Assembly: GCA_947500445.1 (NCBI GenBank)
Contig: CANMSB010000007.1
Span: 94,801 to 158,800, forward strand
Length of the DNA: 64,000 nt
Direction of reading: 5' to 3'
Source: an uncultured Flavobacteriaceae bacterium
GTDB taxonomy: Bacteria > Bacteroidota > Bacteroidia > Flavobacteriales > Flavobacteriaceae
Part shown: positions 16,682 through 25,364 of the stretch, one piece after another
Layout: every line of letters starts with the position of its first letter
How positions within the stretch are numbered: the stretch's first letter is position 1
Made by a program: the position numbers and the translations under genes
The notes under the pieces: model-generated
Databases searched by the model: none
Seen by the model: the letters and a program-made list of their open reading frames with translations, nothing else
What the model was told of the DNA's origin: nothing

Positions 16682-18517
16682 ATGTCAAAAATCGTAAAGA
16701 TCACCTTGATCGTCGGCGGGGAGACCTTTCTTCCCAAATCGGGCTATAGCATCACCATAGAACAGTCTGTGGGCGGGCACAGCGCCTTCCGCATCGCCTT
16801 TCCCGCGAACGCCACCGAAGGCTATGCCGGGCCGTTGATGGACAATGCCCTGGGCTTCGTGGGGAAAAAGGCCTCCATTGGGCTCAACGACAATGAAATG
16901 GAGTACAGCGGTATCGTCACCTCGGTGGACCTGCAAAAGGGCATCGGGGCATCGGGCACCATCGTATGCTCGGGCTATGGACCGGGGGTGCTGCTCGCGC
17001 ATTCCTCCCAATGCGCCAGTTATGACGAGGGCACCTCCCTGTCGCAGGTGGCCAACGATACCCTGGACGGACATGTGGGCGAACATATGGGGAGCGCCAT
17101 GGGAAAGGGCACCGATGTAAGGTTGCCCTATACCGTACAATACAACGAGAGCGACCTCTCCTTTTTACAGCGGCTCTGCAGCCGCTACGGGGTATGGCTC
17201 TACCACAACGGAAACGAACTGTGTATCGGCCGTAGCGGCGACCGCCGCTTGCAGGGCACCGTGGGGGTCGACGTGCTCTCCTTCAACCTGGGCACCTCCC
17301 TAAGGGAGCAGTCCTTTGCGATCAGCGCGCACGACTGGGTGAACGATACCCTTTTGGAAGCCGAGTCCAGCGCACATTCCCCGACCTCCTCCCATCCCTA
17401 TCTCGATACCCTGAGGTCCGAATCGAACAACCTCTTCGCAAAAAAGGGGCGTTACGAGTGGAACAGGGGACAGCACGAATACAGCGCACAGGGCGGTGTG
17501 GATACCGCCGCAAAGGTGAACGCACTGGGAAGGGCCGCCGCCATGGTCACCGCTTCGGGGACCTCCGAACTGGTCGCCTTGCGGGTGGGCGATACCCTTA
17601 CCCTGGAAGGGCTCAACTTTTCGGATGCCCAAAAAAGGGACCCCTACGGTTCCTACGACATTACCAAAGTGGTGCACCGCTTCGACCATAACGGACATTA
17701 CCGAAACGAGTTCGAGGGCGTGCCGGAGGGTACCGAGCACCCGCCCTACTCCGAGAGCTTTGCCGCGCCAAGGGCGGGCGCACAGCGCGGAAGGGTATTC
17801 GACAATGCCGACCCGGACGGGCTAGGGCGTGTAAAGGTGCAGTTCCCATGGCAAATGGCCAAGGGCACCGCAACGCCATGGATAAAGATGGCCACCCCCT
17901 ACTCGGGCGCCGAAAAGGGCTTTTACTTTATACCCGAGAACGGCGAGGAGGTACTGGTGGGCTTCGAGAGCGACAATCCCGAAAAACCCTTTGTGCTCAG
18001 CGCGGGATACAACAACGCCGCCAGCAGCGGCTTCGCCGATGCCGACAACAACATCAAGGCCATTAAGACAAGGAGCGGACATGTGATCGAACTCAACGAT
18101 ACCGATGGCGGGGAGATGATTACGATTAAGGACAAAAATGACAACCTTTTTTCCATTGACACCGCAACCAATAACATCACCATCTTCTCCAATAACGATA
18201 TTAACGTTAATGCAGAAAATAACATTACCGTTACGGCCAAGGAATCAATGGCGCTTACCGCAAAAAATGTTAGCATCAGCGCCGATGAGAACATCACCGT
18301 TTCCGCTGGAAAAGATTTAACTACAAGTGTTTCTGAAAATCAAAACACCCTGACGAAAAACAAAAACGTTATTGTAGAGGAAAACTATACCGTTGACGCC
18401 AAGGTTCAAGAAACTATAGCGGACGATATTACGCTGGACAGTAAATCGGAAAATTTAACCTTAAGTTCCGGTAAAACAGTCGATGTACAAAGTAAGGAAA
18501 AAGTTAAACTGTTTTAA
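16682..18517 (+). CDS. tssI: VgrG/TssI spike protein with composition break
   Basis: 611 residues. The gp27-like hub spans about 1-360. The gp5-like OB-fold spans about 368-450, with Gly-Arg-Val-Lys-Val-Gln-Phe-Pro-Trp, an Ile-Pro-Glu-Asn-Gly-Glu-Glu-Val-Leu-Val-Gly-Phe-Glu segment and a Pro-Phe-Val-Leu-Ser-Ala-Gly stretch. A C-terminal beta-helix spans about 490-611, built from short Asn-Ile-Thr-Val / Ser-Ile-Ser-Ala repeats. The trimer caps the Hcp tube and carries effectors. The DNA up to about 18115 is GC-rich (line 17041-17100 has 37 G/C of 60), then drops sharply (line 18181-18240 has 21 of 60). The break falls near residue 478, between the OB-fold and the spike helix, suggesting a recombined tail that matches the downstream cargo genes. 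Confidence 0.9.
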   Translation: MSKIVKITLIVGGETFLPKSGYSITIEQSVGGHSAFRIAFPANATEGYAGPLMDNALGFVGKKASIGLNDNEMEYSGIVTSVDLQKGIGASGTIVCSGYGPGVLLAHSSQCASYDEGTSLSQVANDTLDGHVGEHMGSAMGKGTDVRLPYTVQYNESDLSFLQRLCSRYGVWLYHNGNELCIGRSGDRRLQGTVGVDVLSFNLGTSLREQSFAISAHDWVNDTLLEAESSAHSPTSSHPYLDTLRSESNNLFAKKGRYEWNRGQHEYSAQGGVDTAAKVNALGRAAAMVTASGTSELVALRVGDTLTLEGLNFSDAQKRDPYGSYDITKVVHRFDHNGHYRNEFEGVPEGTEHPPYSESFAAPRAGAQRGRVFDNADPDGLGRVKVQFPWQMAKGTATPWIKMATPYSGAEKGFYFIPENGEEVLVGFESDNPEKPFVLSAGYNNAASSGFADADNNIKAIKTRSGHVIELNDTDGGEMITIKDKNDNLFSIDTATNNITIFSNNDINVNAENNITVTAKESMALTAKNVSISADENITVSAGKDLTTSVSENQNTLTKNKNVIVEENYTVDAKVQETIADDITLDSKSENLTLSSGKTVDVQSKEKVKLF

Positions 18518-18534
18518 AGCACCAGTAGTCAAGC

Positions 18535-19392
18535 ATGACTAAGAATCCCTTAAAAACCGACTTGTTGTCGGCCGTAGACCTTAGGTTAAACCCCATGAAA
18601 TTTAATGGGGTGTATGGCTGTATGATTGAATTTCAGTCGGATAACGAGGCCCATTTGGTACGTTACAAACAACGATTTGAATGCATCGGAAAAGACCGTA
18701 AAGACAATCTTAATTTCCGGATTACACGATTTGAAGATATTTACATAAACGATAAAAAGCCAAGTGTTTTTTTACACGAATTGGGCCATGCGGTCAGTTC
18801 CGTGTTATATCCTTTGGATATCGAGTGCAATCGTATGGGAGATTTCAGAACCGTTACGAATTTTAAGGAAATTCAAAAGCGATGGACCGATAAAAAAGCT
18901 TCCCTTTTAGCCCAATATAAGGATGAAAGTGTTGTAAACTATATCAACAAGGCCAGTAAAACGTTAGAGAATGAACATCGATTTCTTGTCAAGATGAAAA
19001 GTGATTATTTTTTGGCTTTGTACTTTAAACCGATTTTTCTGTACTACACGGCATCCTTTAATTTTGAAACAAACCTTTCTTTTCCGGTTTTAGGTTCGGC
19101 CAAACCGGTAAATTTCACCGTAAACCAACGTATTGACGAGAAGGCACTTGAACGAAACGCCTATAAGATCCATGTCTCTGGTACCGTAAACGACGAACGC
19201 AGTCTGGCAGATCTTGAGCAAAAATTGGATTATCCCAATTACCCCTCCGAAAGCGAAGAAGATAAAGGTTCCTGTACGATCACTTACTATCTCAACAACG
19301 CTGCACAGTTCATAGCTGGAATAGATGGCGTATTTGATTTGAAGTTTGGTACTTCAAAAAAAGTTAAAGTAAAAATGTTTCTTTTAGAATAA
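18535..19392 (+). CDS. Unknown T6SS spike-cassette protein with HExxH motif
   Basis: 285 residues; no signal peptide or membrane helix. I do not recognise a named family. It contains His-Glu-Leu-Gly-His at residues 81-85, followed by Ala-Val, which matches the HExxH zinc-binding motif of metallopeptidases, but no clear third ligand is visible. A Leu-Tyr-Pro-Leu-Asp-Ile-Glu-Cys-Asn segment follows. The C-terminal 100 residues are beta-rich. Its position between vgrG and the DUF4280 PAAR-like gene (18 bases after vgrG, 4 bases before the next gene) is where T6SS adaptor/chaperone proteins are usually found, so an adaptor role is at least as likely as a protease effector. Base composition is lower in GC than the vgrG core. 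Confidence 0.6.
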   Translation: MTKNPLKTDLLSAVDLRLNPMKFNGVYGCMIEFQSDNEAHLVRYKQRFECIGKDRKDNLNFRITRFEDIYINDKKPSVFLHELGHAVSSVLYPLDIECNRMGDFRTVTNFKEIQKRWTDKKASLLAQYKDESVVNYINKASKTLENEHRFLVKMKSDYFLALYFKPIFLYYTASFNFETNLSFPVLGSAKPVNFTVNQRIDEKALERNAYKIHVSGTVNDERSLADLEQKLDYPNYPSESEEDKGSCTITYYLNNAAQFIAGIDGVFDLKFGTSKKVKVKMFLLE

Positions 19393-19396
19393 GACC

Positions 19397-19882
19397 ATGA
19401 GCAGTAAACACATAGTAGTTCAAGATGCATTATGCGAATGTCAATTTGGGGATTTCCCTGATAAGCTAAAAGTATTGTCCCAACAAAAAATATATGCCAA
19501 TGACAATAAGGCAAGTAAAAAGTTAGTGGCGACCACTATGGAAATCGGTGGTGCCACCTTTGAAAAAAACACCTTTGGCCAATGCAAAATGCAACCTACC
19601 GGGTCTAGTTTTAAGCCCTGCCAAATCGTAGTGACAAAATGGGAAGGTTTCTATAAAAATGTAGAACTGACCAACGGAGGGCAAATACTCTTAGAAGACA
19701 GCAAAGCCATATGTCCAATTGGTGGGAGCCCATGCATCAGTATTCTGTTACATGGTCAAACCAGCGAACAAACGGTCAATAGTTCCTCAGCGGATGAAGC
19801 GGTGGCCCAACAGGTCAATCCCCTGGTAGACCTTGAAGATTTGCAGGCTCCGGAGCTGGACGATGAAATAATACTCTCCTAA
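19397..19882 (+). CDS. DUF4280 PAAR-like spike-tip protein
   Basis: 161 residues. The N-terminal Ile-Val-Val-Gln-Asp-Ala-Leu-Cys-Glu-Cys-Gln-Phe-Gly segment, the later Thr-Phe-Gly-Gln-Cys-Lys-Met-Gln-Pro and the Ala-Ile-Cys-Pro-Ile-Gly-Gly-Ser-Pro-Cys-Ile segment are the cysteine-bearing core of DUF4280, a family of PAAR-like tips in Bacteroidota T6SS. It should sharpen the VgrG trimer and recruit the following effector. The tail (about 130-161) is acidic and probably flexible. It starts 4 bases after the HExxH protein and ends 10 bases before the large OmpA-domain gene. Confidence 0.82.
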   Translation: MSSKHIVVQDALCECQFGDFPDKLKVLSQQKIYANDNKASKKLVATTMEIGGATFEKNTFGQCKMQPTGSSFKPCQIVVTKWEGFYKNVELTNGGQILLEDSKAICPIGGSPCISILLHGQTSEQTVNSSSADEAVAQQVNPLVDLEDLQAPELDDEIILS

Positions 19883-19892
19883 AACCTACCAC

Positions 19893-22604
19893 ATGTCAAA
19901 TGCCATTGAAAAAATAGGGGTAGTAAATCCCAATGATTCGAACATCCGATATAACAAGGGGAAAAAATTTCCTTCCTACATTAAGGTCAATGCGGATGTA
20001 GAAATTGAGTTAAAGGCATTTAAATCTGAAAAAGCCGGTGGCAACAGACGGCCCAAATGGATTGCAAAACCCCAAGAAAAGGGTCCGTTTACCAGCAAAG
20101 ATCAGAGTGCACATACCGGGGACATCATGGGTGCAAAAGTTGAAGCAAAATTTTGTGGCCCGCAAATCTATCATGTTGAAGCATATACCGGCGAACCTAG
20201 CAATAAATATCCCAATCGCATCTTAATTCAGGGGTATGCCCCCGAAAAAATAGTATTGGCCGAATGGCGCACATCGAAAGATGGTGCATCTATTGGTAGT
20301 AAGCGCAACAAGTTTGGTGACGACATATGGCTACACCTTAAAACGGAAGGTTTAAACGGTGCGCGTTTGCGTATTAATGTTTATAACGATCAATGGGGAA
20401 GCGATGGGTTTGTTGACGGGTATACCGCCAAATGTTATGGGGGAGAAGTAAATTTGAACATCAAAAACACTTATAAATGGAGGTCCAAAACGGGCCTAAT
20501 GGTTACCAACGGGGAGCAATTTTATGTAAAGATTAAAGTAGTCGGTAAAAACTATGCGATCAATGACGGTAACGGAAAAAAAGAAATTGCAAAGTATGTT
20601 GTTTTCGACAGTGGAATCACAAAAAGGACAACGGAGAAATCTACTAGCGACCTTCCAGTAAAAATAGATCAAAATGAAATTGATCTGGAGCGTTATGAAC
20701 CCTGCAGGTTCAAGAAAATAAGCATTACCGATGAAGGAAATGAAATTGAACTTTTTGAAGAGGGCAAGCTAAAAATTGATGAAAACAAAAAAAAGCAGTT
20801 TGCCGTTTCCGAAAAAATCTTTTTTGATTTTGATAAATCCAATATTAAAGCTGGGGCAAGGGAAGTTTTAGATGGAATTGCCGAGTTTTTATTGGATAGC
20901 CCTTTTGTTCCCGTTACCTTGGGCGCACACTGTGATAGCCGTGGGGATCATAAATACAATGACCCTTTGTCTTACCGAAGGGCTCAGGCCAGTGTTGATT
21001 ACTTGGTATCCAAAGGAGTTTCAAGTACAAGAATAACCGCGAAGGGTTATGGTAAACGGAGACCATATGTAAAGGGAGAAAACCTTTCCGAAGCGCAGCA
21101 TCAGTTAAACAGGAGAGTTACCATCCAGTTCAACATATTTGGAGGAGACGCTGAGAGTATTATCGTTAGTGCAATCGCGGCAGATGTTAATCACAAAAAA
21201 GACTTTAAGCTTAAAGTTGAAGATTATAACGTTCAAAAATGCTTAAGGCGTGACCTTACCGATGAACATGACGATAAGGTACATGTTGTTGAGCTTACCA
21301 GAAAAGGACGCAGTGATCCGTATGAGTGTGACAAGGCGAACGTTGACCGAAAAATATATTCGGATAGCACTAAATACAAGTTGGCCCCTTTGGACTTTAT
21401 TTTTCCCCACAAAGTAAGCCCAAATCAATTTTTGTATTATATCAACAGTTGCCGCTACTACAGTAATAAACAGAAGCCTACAGTGGTCTTAAACGTGTTT
21501 CCTGATATAAAGTGGGATTTTCATTTTTATTTAAATCTAAGTAATTCGTTAAGTGTTAATTCGCAAGCCACCGAGAGAACGAAAGCTCTGGGCTATCGAA
21601 AATTTGAGCAATTGCAGAAAAAGGCGGTCAAGCTTGGGGTTGAAAAAGGAAGTAAAAGAACCGATATTGATTTTGGAGCTATTTTGGTTGGAAATTGGAA
21701 TAAATCATCTCAAGATAAATATCATGATGTTTTCAATTTCACAGCGAAGTTCGACGCAAGAATCGAACAACTCTACGAGATTTTTAGTCAATTAAGAGAT
21801 GTATCCTCAATAATTACCAAAAAGACGAAATCGAAAACAACAAAAGTTGTTGGAAAGAAAATGCCTTTCGGTGTAGAAGTTGTTCCACCAAATTTTTCTT
21901 TAGGTGCGGAATGGAAATTAGCTAGGGCAGTCAAAAATTCAAAAAAGACGAAGGACCTAGGAACGTACATTAAATTTTATTTCAAAGCTAAGCCGTTAAT
22001 TGGGTTAGACTTAACGTTAGACCTTTTACAGATGGCTATTGGAGCCACCGGACCTGCTGCACCCATATTGAGTGCCATCCGATATTGGCTGGATGATGAT
22101 GACCAAAGTTTGTCTATCGACTTATTCGTAAACCTAATTGTTTTCGGAAAGATAGAAATTCCCAACCTACAATTATCGTACAACACCGCATCAGATAATA
22201 CCGATCCGGATAGAAAAGTCTCTCTTGATGCCGCCGCGACTGTAGGATTACGCTTTGAAGCAGGGATATTGGTAAAGGCCAAAATGGTTGTAATGGTAGC
22301 TGAATTTTATGCCAAAGCCGAGGCCAAGGTTCAAGGAGAAGGTTCAATAACTTTTGGTCATGGTATAATGTATCAAAATGGTGAATTAACATATCGTCCA
22401 GAATTTCTCTTTGATGGACTTATCGGTAAAGTTGTAATTAAAGCTGAAGTTGGACTATCGATAAAGGCTGGTTGGCTTTCGGTCGACCGTAGCACGAAAC
22501 TTGAGGATTTTGAAGAAGAATACAACCTTATCAAACCTTTTGATATAGTGAAATCTTTGGAAAATCTATCTGGAAAAAGCGCAACTATTACCCTATTAAA
22601 ATAA
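19893..22604 (+). CDS. Large OmpA-domain protein, candidate T6SS effector
   Basis: 903 residues without a signal peptide. Residues 1 to about 265 form a beta-rich region with tandem Ig-like character. An OmpA/MotB peptidoglycan-binding domain follows (about 305-412), with the Phe-Phe-Asp-Phe-Asp-Lys-Ser start, Gly-Ala-His-Cys-Asp-Ser-Arg-Gly loop, Arg-Arg-Ala-Gln-Ala helix and Asn-Arg-Arg-Val-Thr-Ile end. The C-terminal 490 residues match no family I know. They include a hydrophobic Gly/Ala/Pro-rich stretch (about 705-730) and long alternating strands rich in Ala, Val and Lys (about 790-870). Encoded directly after VgrG, adaptor and PAAR-like genes, it is probably a spike-loaded cargo that binds peptidoglycan in the target periplasm through OmpA and acts through its C-terminus, possibly on membranes. 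The low-GC DNA suits an exchangeable effector. Confidence 0.7.
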   Translation: MSNAIEKIGVVNPNDSNIRYNKGKKFPSYIKVNADVEIELKAFKSEKAGGNRRPKWIAKPQEKGPFTSKDQSAHTGDIMGAKVEAKFCGPQIYHVEAYTGEPSNKYPNRILIQGYAPEKIVLAEWRTSKDGASIGSKRNKFGDDIWLHLKTEGLNGARLRINVYNDQWGSDGFVDGYTAKCYGGEVNLNIKNTYKWRSKTGLMVTNGEQFYVKIKVVGKNYAINDGNGKKEIAKYVVFDSGITKRTTEKSTSDLPVKIDQNEIDLERYEPCRFKKISITDEGNEIELFEEGKLKIDENKKKQFAVSEKIFFDFDKSNIKAGAREVLDGIAEFLLDSPFVPVTLGAHCDSRGDHKYNDPLSYRRAQASVDYLVSKGVSSTRITAKGYGKRRPYVKGENLSEAQHQLNRRVTIQFNIFGGDAESIIVSAIAADVNHKKDFKLKVEDYNVQKCLRRDLTDEHDDKVHVVELTRKGRSDPYECDKANVDRKIYSDSTKYKLAPLDFIFPHKVSPNQFLYYINSCRYYSNKQKPTVVLNVFPDIKWDFHFYLNLSNSLSVNSQATERTKALGYRKFEQLQKKAVKLGVEKGSKRTDIDFGAILVGNWNKSSQDKYHDVFNFTAKFDARIEQLYEIFSQLRDVSSIITKKTKSKTTKVVGKKMPFGVEVVPPNFSLGAEWKLARAVKNSKKTKDLGTYIKFYFKAKPLIGLDLTLDLLQMAIGATGPAAPILSAIRYWLDDDDQSLSIDLFVNLIVFGKIEIPNLQLSYNTASDNTDPDRKVSLDAAATVGLRFEAGILVKAKMVVMVAEFYAKAEAKVQGEGSITFGHGIMYQNGELTYRPEFLFDGLIGKVVIKAEVGLSIKAGWLSVDRSTKLEDFEEEYNLIKPFDIVKSLENLSGKSATITLLK

Positions 22605-22608
22605 ATCT

Positions 22609-23304
22609 ATGAAACCTCTATTTTCTTTTTTACTTATCGCAACTTTGATCTTATCTTGTAAATCACAACCAAAATTTGATCTTTATGATATAGAACTCGG
22701 ATTGACGAAAGTCAATTCCATAGTGCCTGAGGATGCGAAACAAAAAACTTTCAAATTGGGAAAAAATACTGGTCTGGAGTATACCATGGTGCGGTCGGAA
22801 GAATTATTAAATTTTAATGGAATGCCCTTATCGGGAATATTAAATCCTGATTCGGGGCGAGGAGAAAACGGGGTTTCGTTTTATTACAATATCAAGGATA
22901 GCCTTATCTCTAAATATAACATCACCATTTTTACCCAAAAAGAAGGAAAAAATTTACTTTTAAGTTTAAGGGAACGACTTGGTGAACCTAATTATTACAG
23001 TTATATGAGAGCGGCCGATAAAGAAAAGGATAATTTCAATGCGCTAATTTGGGAAGATAATAAGAATAATAGGCTGTACAGATTAACCTATGGACTCGAT
23101 GAGACCGTTAAAGCAACATTAGAGGTTACAGAAAATGATCTACCAATCGAAATATTAAATTTAACCGGTCCATTCGGTTACTGGGAATCTTATTTAGAAG
23201 AACGGGAGAACAGAGATAAACCGGGAACTTATACATATCAACAATTTGTCACCGAACAGAACAAAATAGATCCCAATAATTTTTATAATGTATTGACGAA
23301 ATAA
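22609..23304 (+). CDS. Lipoprotein, candidate immunity protein
   Basis: 231 residues with a lipoprotein signal (hydrophobic run and Leu-Ile-Leu-Ser-Cys, Cys17). The mature part is mixed alpha/beta with no recognised family. It begins 4 bases after the stop of the 903-residue OmpA-domain protein and shares its low GC. A periplasm-facing lipoprotein directly behind a presumed periplasm-acting effector is the classical immunity position. Function is inferred from location only. Confidence 0.6.
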   Translation: MKPLFSFLLIATLILSCKSQPKFDLYDIELGLTKVNSIVPEDAKQKTFKLGKNTGLEYTMVRSEELLNFNGMPLSGILNPDSGRGENGVSFYYNIKDSLISKYNITIFTQKEGKNLLLSLRERLGEPNYYSYMRAADKEKDNFNALIWEDNKNNRLYRLTYGLDETVKATLEVTENDLPIEILNLTGPFGYWESYLEERENRDKPGTYTYQQFVTEQNKIDPNNFYNVLTK

Positions 23305-23497
23305 TAATGGCTTCTTTGAAGTAGTTCGCCTTCTTGAATTTCATCAAAATATGTGGTTGTCTCGACTACTTAATGCTATTTTAAGACTAACAGTAGGACT
23401 ATCCAACAACAAGAATATAAAATATCATTTAGAAAAATCATTTCTAAGATAACTGAAATCATCTAAAAGGACTTTTAATTAATTGAATAAATTGTTT
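23305..23497. other. AT-rich intergenic gap in the effector cassette
   Basis: About 190 AT-rich bases with no supported frame. It may carry a promoter for the following genes, but I see no clean TTTG/TAnnTTTG pair. It could be a cassette boundary. Confidence 0.35.
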
Positions 23498-24277
23498 ATG
23501 AACCTGAACCAGCCCTATTACATGGTTAATTTTAATGCTGCAGCATGTCTGTTTGAGATTCGAATAAACGATGTACCTATTTTGCAAATGGAATTGGAGG
23601 GACAGGCTTCAAGTAAAATACCTTGTAATCATGCGATTTTTAATAGTGGAAGACAAGAGATTTCTCTTATTGCCTTACCACTCAAGGGAGAACTAAGTCT
23701 TTCAGATAAATTTCAATTACAAAGTAACATTGAATTATACGAGGTTTCCGATGGATTTGTTTTTAAAGAAATGTTTGAAAAAGTAGAAGACAACGAATTA
23801 AAAAATCAATCCATTCCAATATCCAAGAAAAAGGCCTCTTTTAATGCTACCGTTCCATATAAAATAAAAGATTTTTGGTCGGACGGAAAAGATTTGAAAA
23901 GATTAAAAAATCTCAAAGAAAAATTAGAAAAGGCCTATTTAAATATCGCAAATAGTATTGAAAGTAAAAACTACTCCATTTTTAAGCAAGAAATGGCTAA
24001 TCGTGAGTATAATATGGCTACAGCCATGTATTTATCCCAAAAAGATTCAAATAGTAGGTTGGAGAGCATGATACAAGATTTTGAGAATGGTTTTAACACT
24101 GCATACCTAGCCAAAGATTCGTTGGTGGTTTATAGCTGCTATGGTAAGAAGGCATCTCTAAAAAGGAGCAATGGTGAACCTGCTTTAAGTTTTGTAAATC
24201 GAGAGAAAAAGGAACAATTGATGTTAGATATAGAGTTTTACCTACCTCAGAACTCCATGGAATTTCACATTATTTGA
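23498..24277 (+). CDS. Unknown T6SS-cassette protein
   Basis: A TTG at 23483 would add five residues; I prefer the ATG at 23498 (259 residues). No signal peptide or membrane helix. The N-terminal 95 residues form beta strands with a repeated Ile-Arg-Ile-Asn-Asp-Val-Pro pattern, followed by a Lys/Glu-rich coiled region (about 130-195) and a beta-rich end. I do not recognise the family. It is very AT-rich (line 23881-23940 has 16 G/C of 60), like the effector-lipoprotein pair before it and unlike the BAM/LemA genes after it. It may be an adaptor, a second immunity protein or a cassette passenger. Confidence 0.6.
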   Translation: MNLNQPYYMVNFNAAACLFEIRINDVPILQMELEGQASSKIPCNHAIFNSGRQEISLIALPLKGELSLSDKFQLQSNIELYEVSDGFVFKEMFEKVEDNELKNQSIPISKKKASFNATVPYKIKDFWSDGKDLKRLKNLKEKLEKAYLNIANSIESKNYSIFKQEMANREYNMATAMYLSQKDSNSRLESMIQDFENGFNTAYLAKDSLVVYSCYGKKASLKRSNGEPALSFVNREKKEQLMLDIEFYLPQNSMEFHII

Positions 24278-24293
24278 CCAGAAATACGACAAC

Positions 24294-25361
24294 TTGGACT
24301 TCCACGTAAACAACACCGATACGGCCATTACGGTATTCTTGACGTTTTTCTCCATTGCGTTCGGGTTGTTCTACTATCTGGCGTTCACCTCACTCTTTAA
24401 ATTAAAGTTAAGCCCGATATGGCCATTATTTGTTGTTCCTCCACTCATCGTGATAATTGTAGCCTCATGGGACGCTGGCTACGTTCCCTTGGCAGGATTG
24501 ATCCATTTCCCCATATTGGCATTGCTGATGATCTTTGGTGGACTCTATAAATGGCTAAAGGGCGAAAAAAAACCTTATAGCGCTTTCTTGGAAGGTTTGG
24601 GCATGCTGATACTAGGTATCGGAATCATCGCTACCATGCCATATAGCATCATCGCGCTATTTGCATATACCATTCTGATGCTCATCGTTAAGCCGAGTAA
24701 AAAAAGTACCTTCTACGAGTTACAAACCATTTTACCCACCTCAAAAATACGGTCAATGGCCATGGGATTGGTCGAGGTCAGCGGTAAAACGAAAATGTTG
24801 GTCCCCGTTACCTCTAAAATCAAAAAAATACCCTGTATTGGATACGTATATAAAATAGATGCCATTTCGAAAGATAAAAACGGTAGAAAAAGTTATTCCA
24901 ATATTTCTACCGAAACGGTATGTAACGATTTTACCCTAACGGATAGTAGTGGAACAGTGACCATAAAAGGCTCCGAGCTGTCTCTCTTGAACCTGAAGGA
25001 ATCCCCCCATTCCTATGCTTCCAACAACAAACGTTATCGCCTTTTTTTGTTGTTGGAAAACATGGAGGTCATGCTCATCGGAAAAGCGACACACGAAAAG
25101 CAGAATGTTGTAATCCAAAAGGATCAAAACAAAAATATATTCGCACTATCACCAAAGCGCAGTGTAGCCAACTGGAACACTAATCGACCTTTGCGACAGG
25201 CTTTTAAAAGATACGCCCTTATCCTAGTAGCGCTGATTTCGCTTGTACTGTTGTGTGACTTTACCGAAACCAATGGAACGCTCAGCATCACTTTTGCGTC
25301 GGTCCAAGAAAAGCTGGACTTAAATAAAAACCTTAACTTTCAATTTTTCTCCAATGACTGA
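24294..25361 (+). CDS. BAM/GIDE-like multi-pass membrane protein
   Basis: 355 residues from a TTG start; no better start is visible and the gene begins 16 bases after the previous stop. The N-terminal part has four to five membrane helices (about 10-32, 42-60, 63-85, 97-132). A soluble domain (about 146-290) follows, whose start Ser-Met-Ala-Met-Gly-Leu-Val-Glu-Val-Ser-Gly-Lys resembles the GIDE/BAM domain of the mitochondrial ligase MUL1/MAPL and its bacterial relatives. One C-terminal membrane helix lies at about 305-323. There is no RING finger. A LemA gene follows within 4 bases, an association that suggests a membrane-stress or envelope-sensing module. Whether it belongs functionally to the T6SS is unclear; its GC is higher than the effector cassette before it. 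Confidence 0.65.
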   Translation: MDFHVNNTDTAITVFLTFFSIAFGLFYYLAFTSLFKLKLSPIWPLFVVPPLIVIIVASWDAGYVPLAGLIHFPILALLMIFGGLYKWLKGEKKPYSAFLEGLGMLILGIGIIATMPYSIIALFAYTILMLIVKPSKKSTFYELQTILPTSKIRSMAMGLVEVSGKTKMLVPVTSKIKKIPCIGYVYKIDAISKDKNGRKSYSNISTETVCNDFTLTDSSGTVTIKGSELSLLNLKESPHSYASNNKRYRLFLLLENMEVMLIGKATHEKQNVVIQKDQNKNIFALSPKRSVANWNTNRPLRQAFKRYALILVALISLVLLCDFTETNGTLSITFASVQEKLDLNKNLNFQFFSND

Positions 25362-25364
25362 CCT

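Noticed and set aside
16685..18082. Several long open frames on both strands inside vgrG (for example 17300-17740 minus)
   Set aside because: They result from the high GC of the vgrG core; they have no family features, and the vgrG frame is full length with clear domains.
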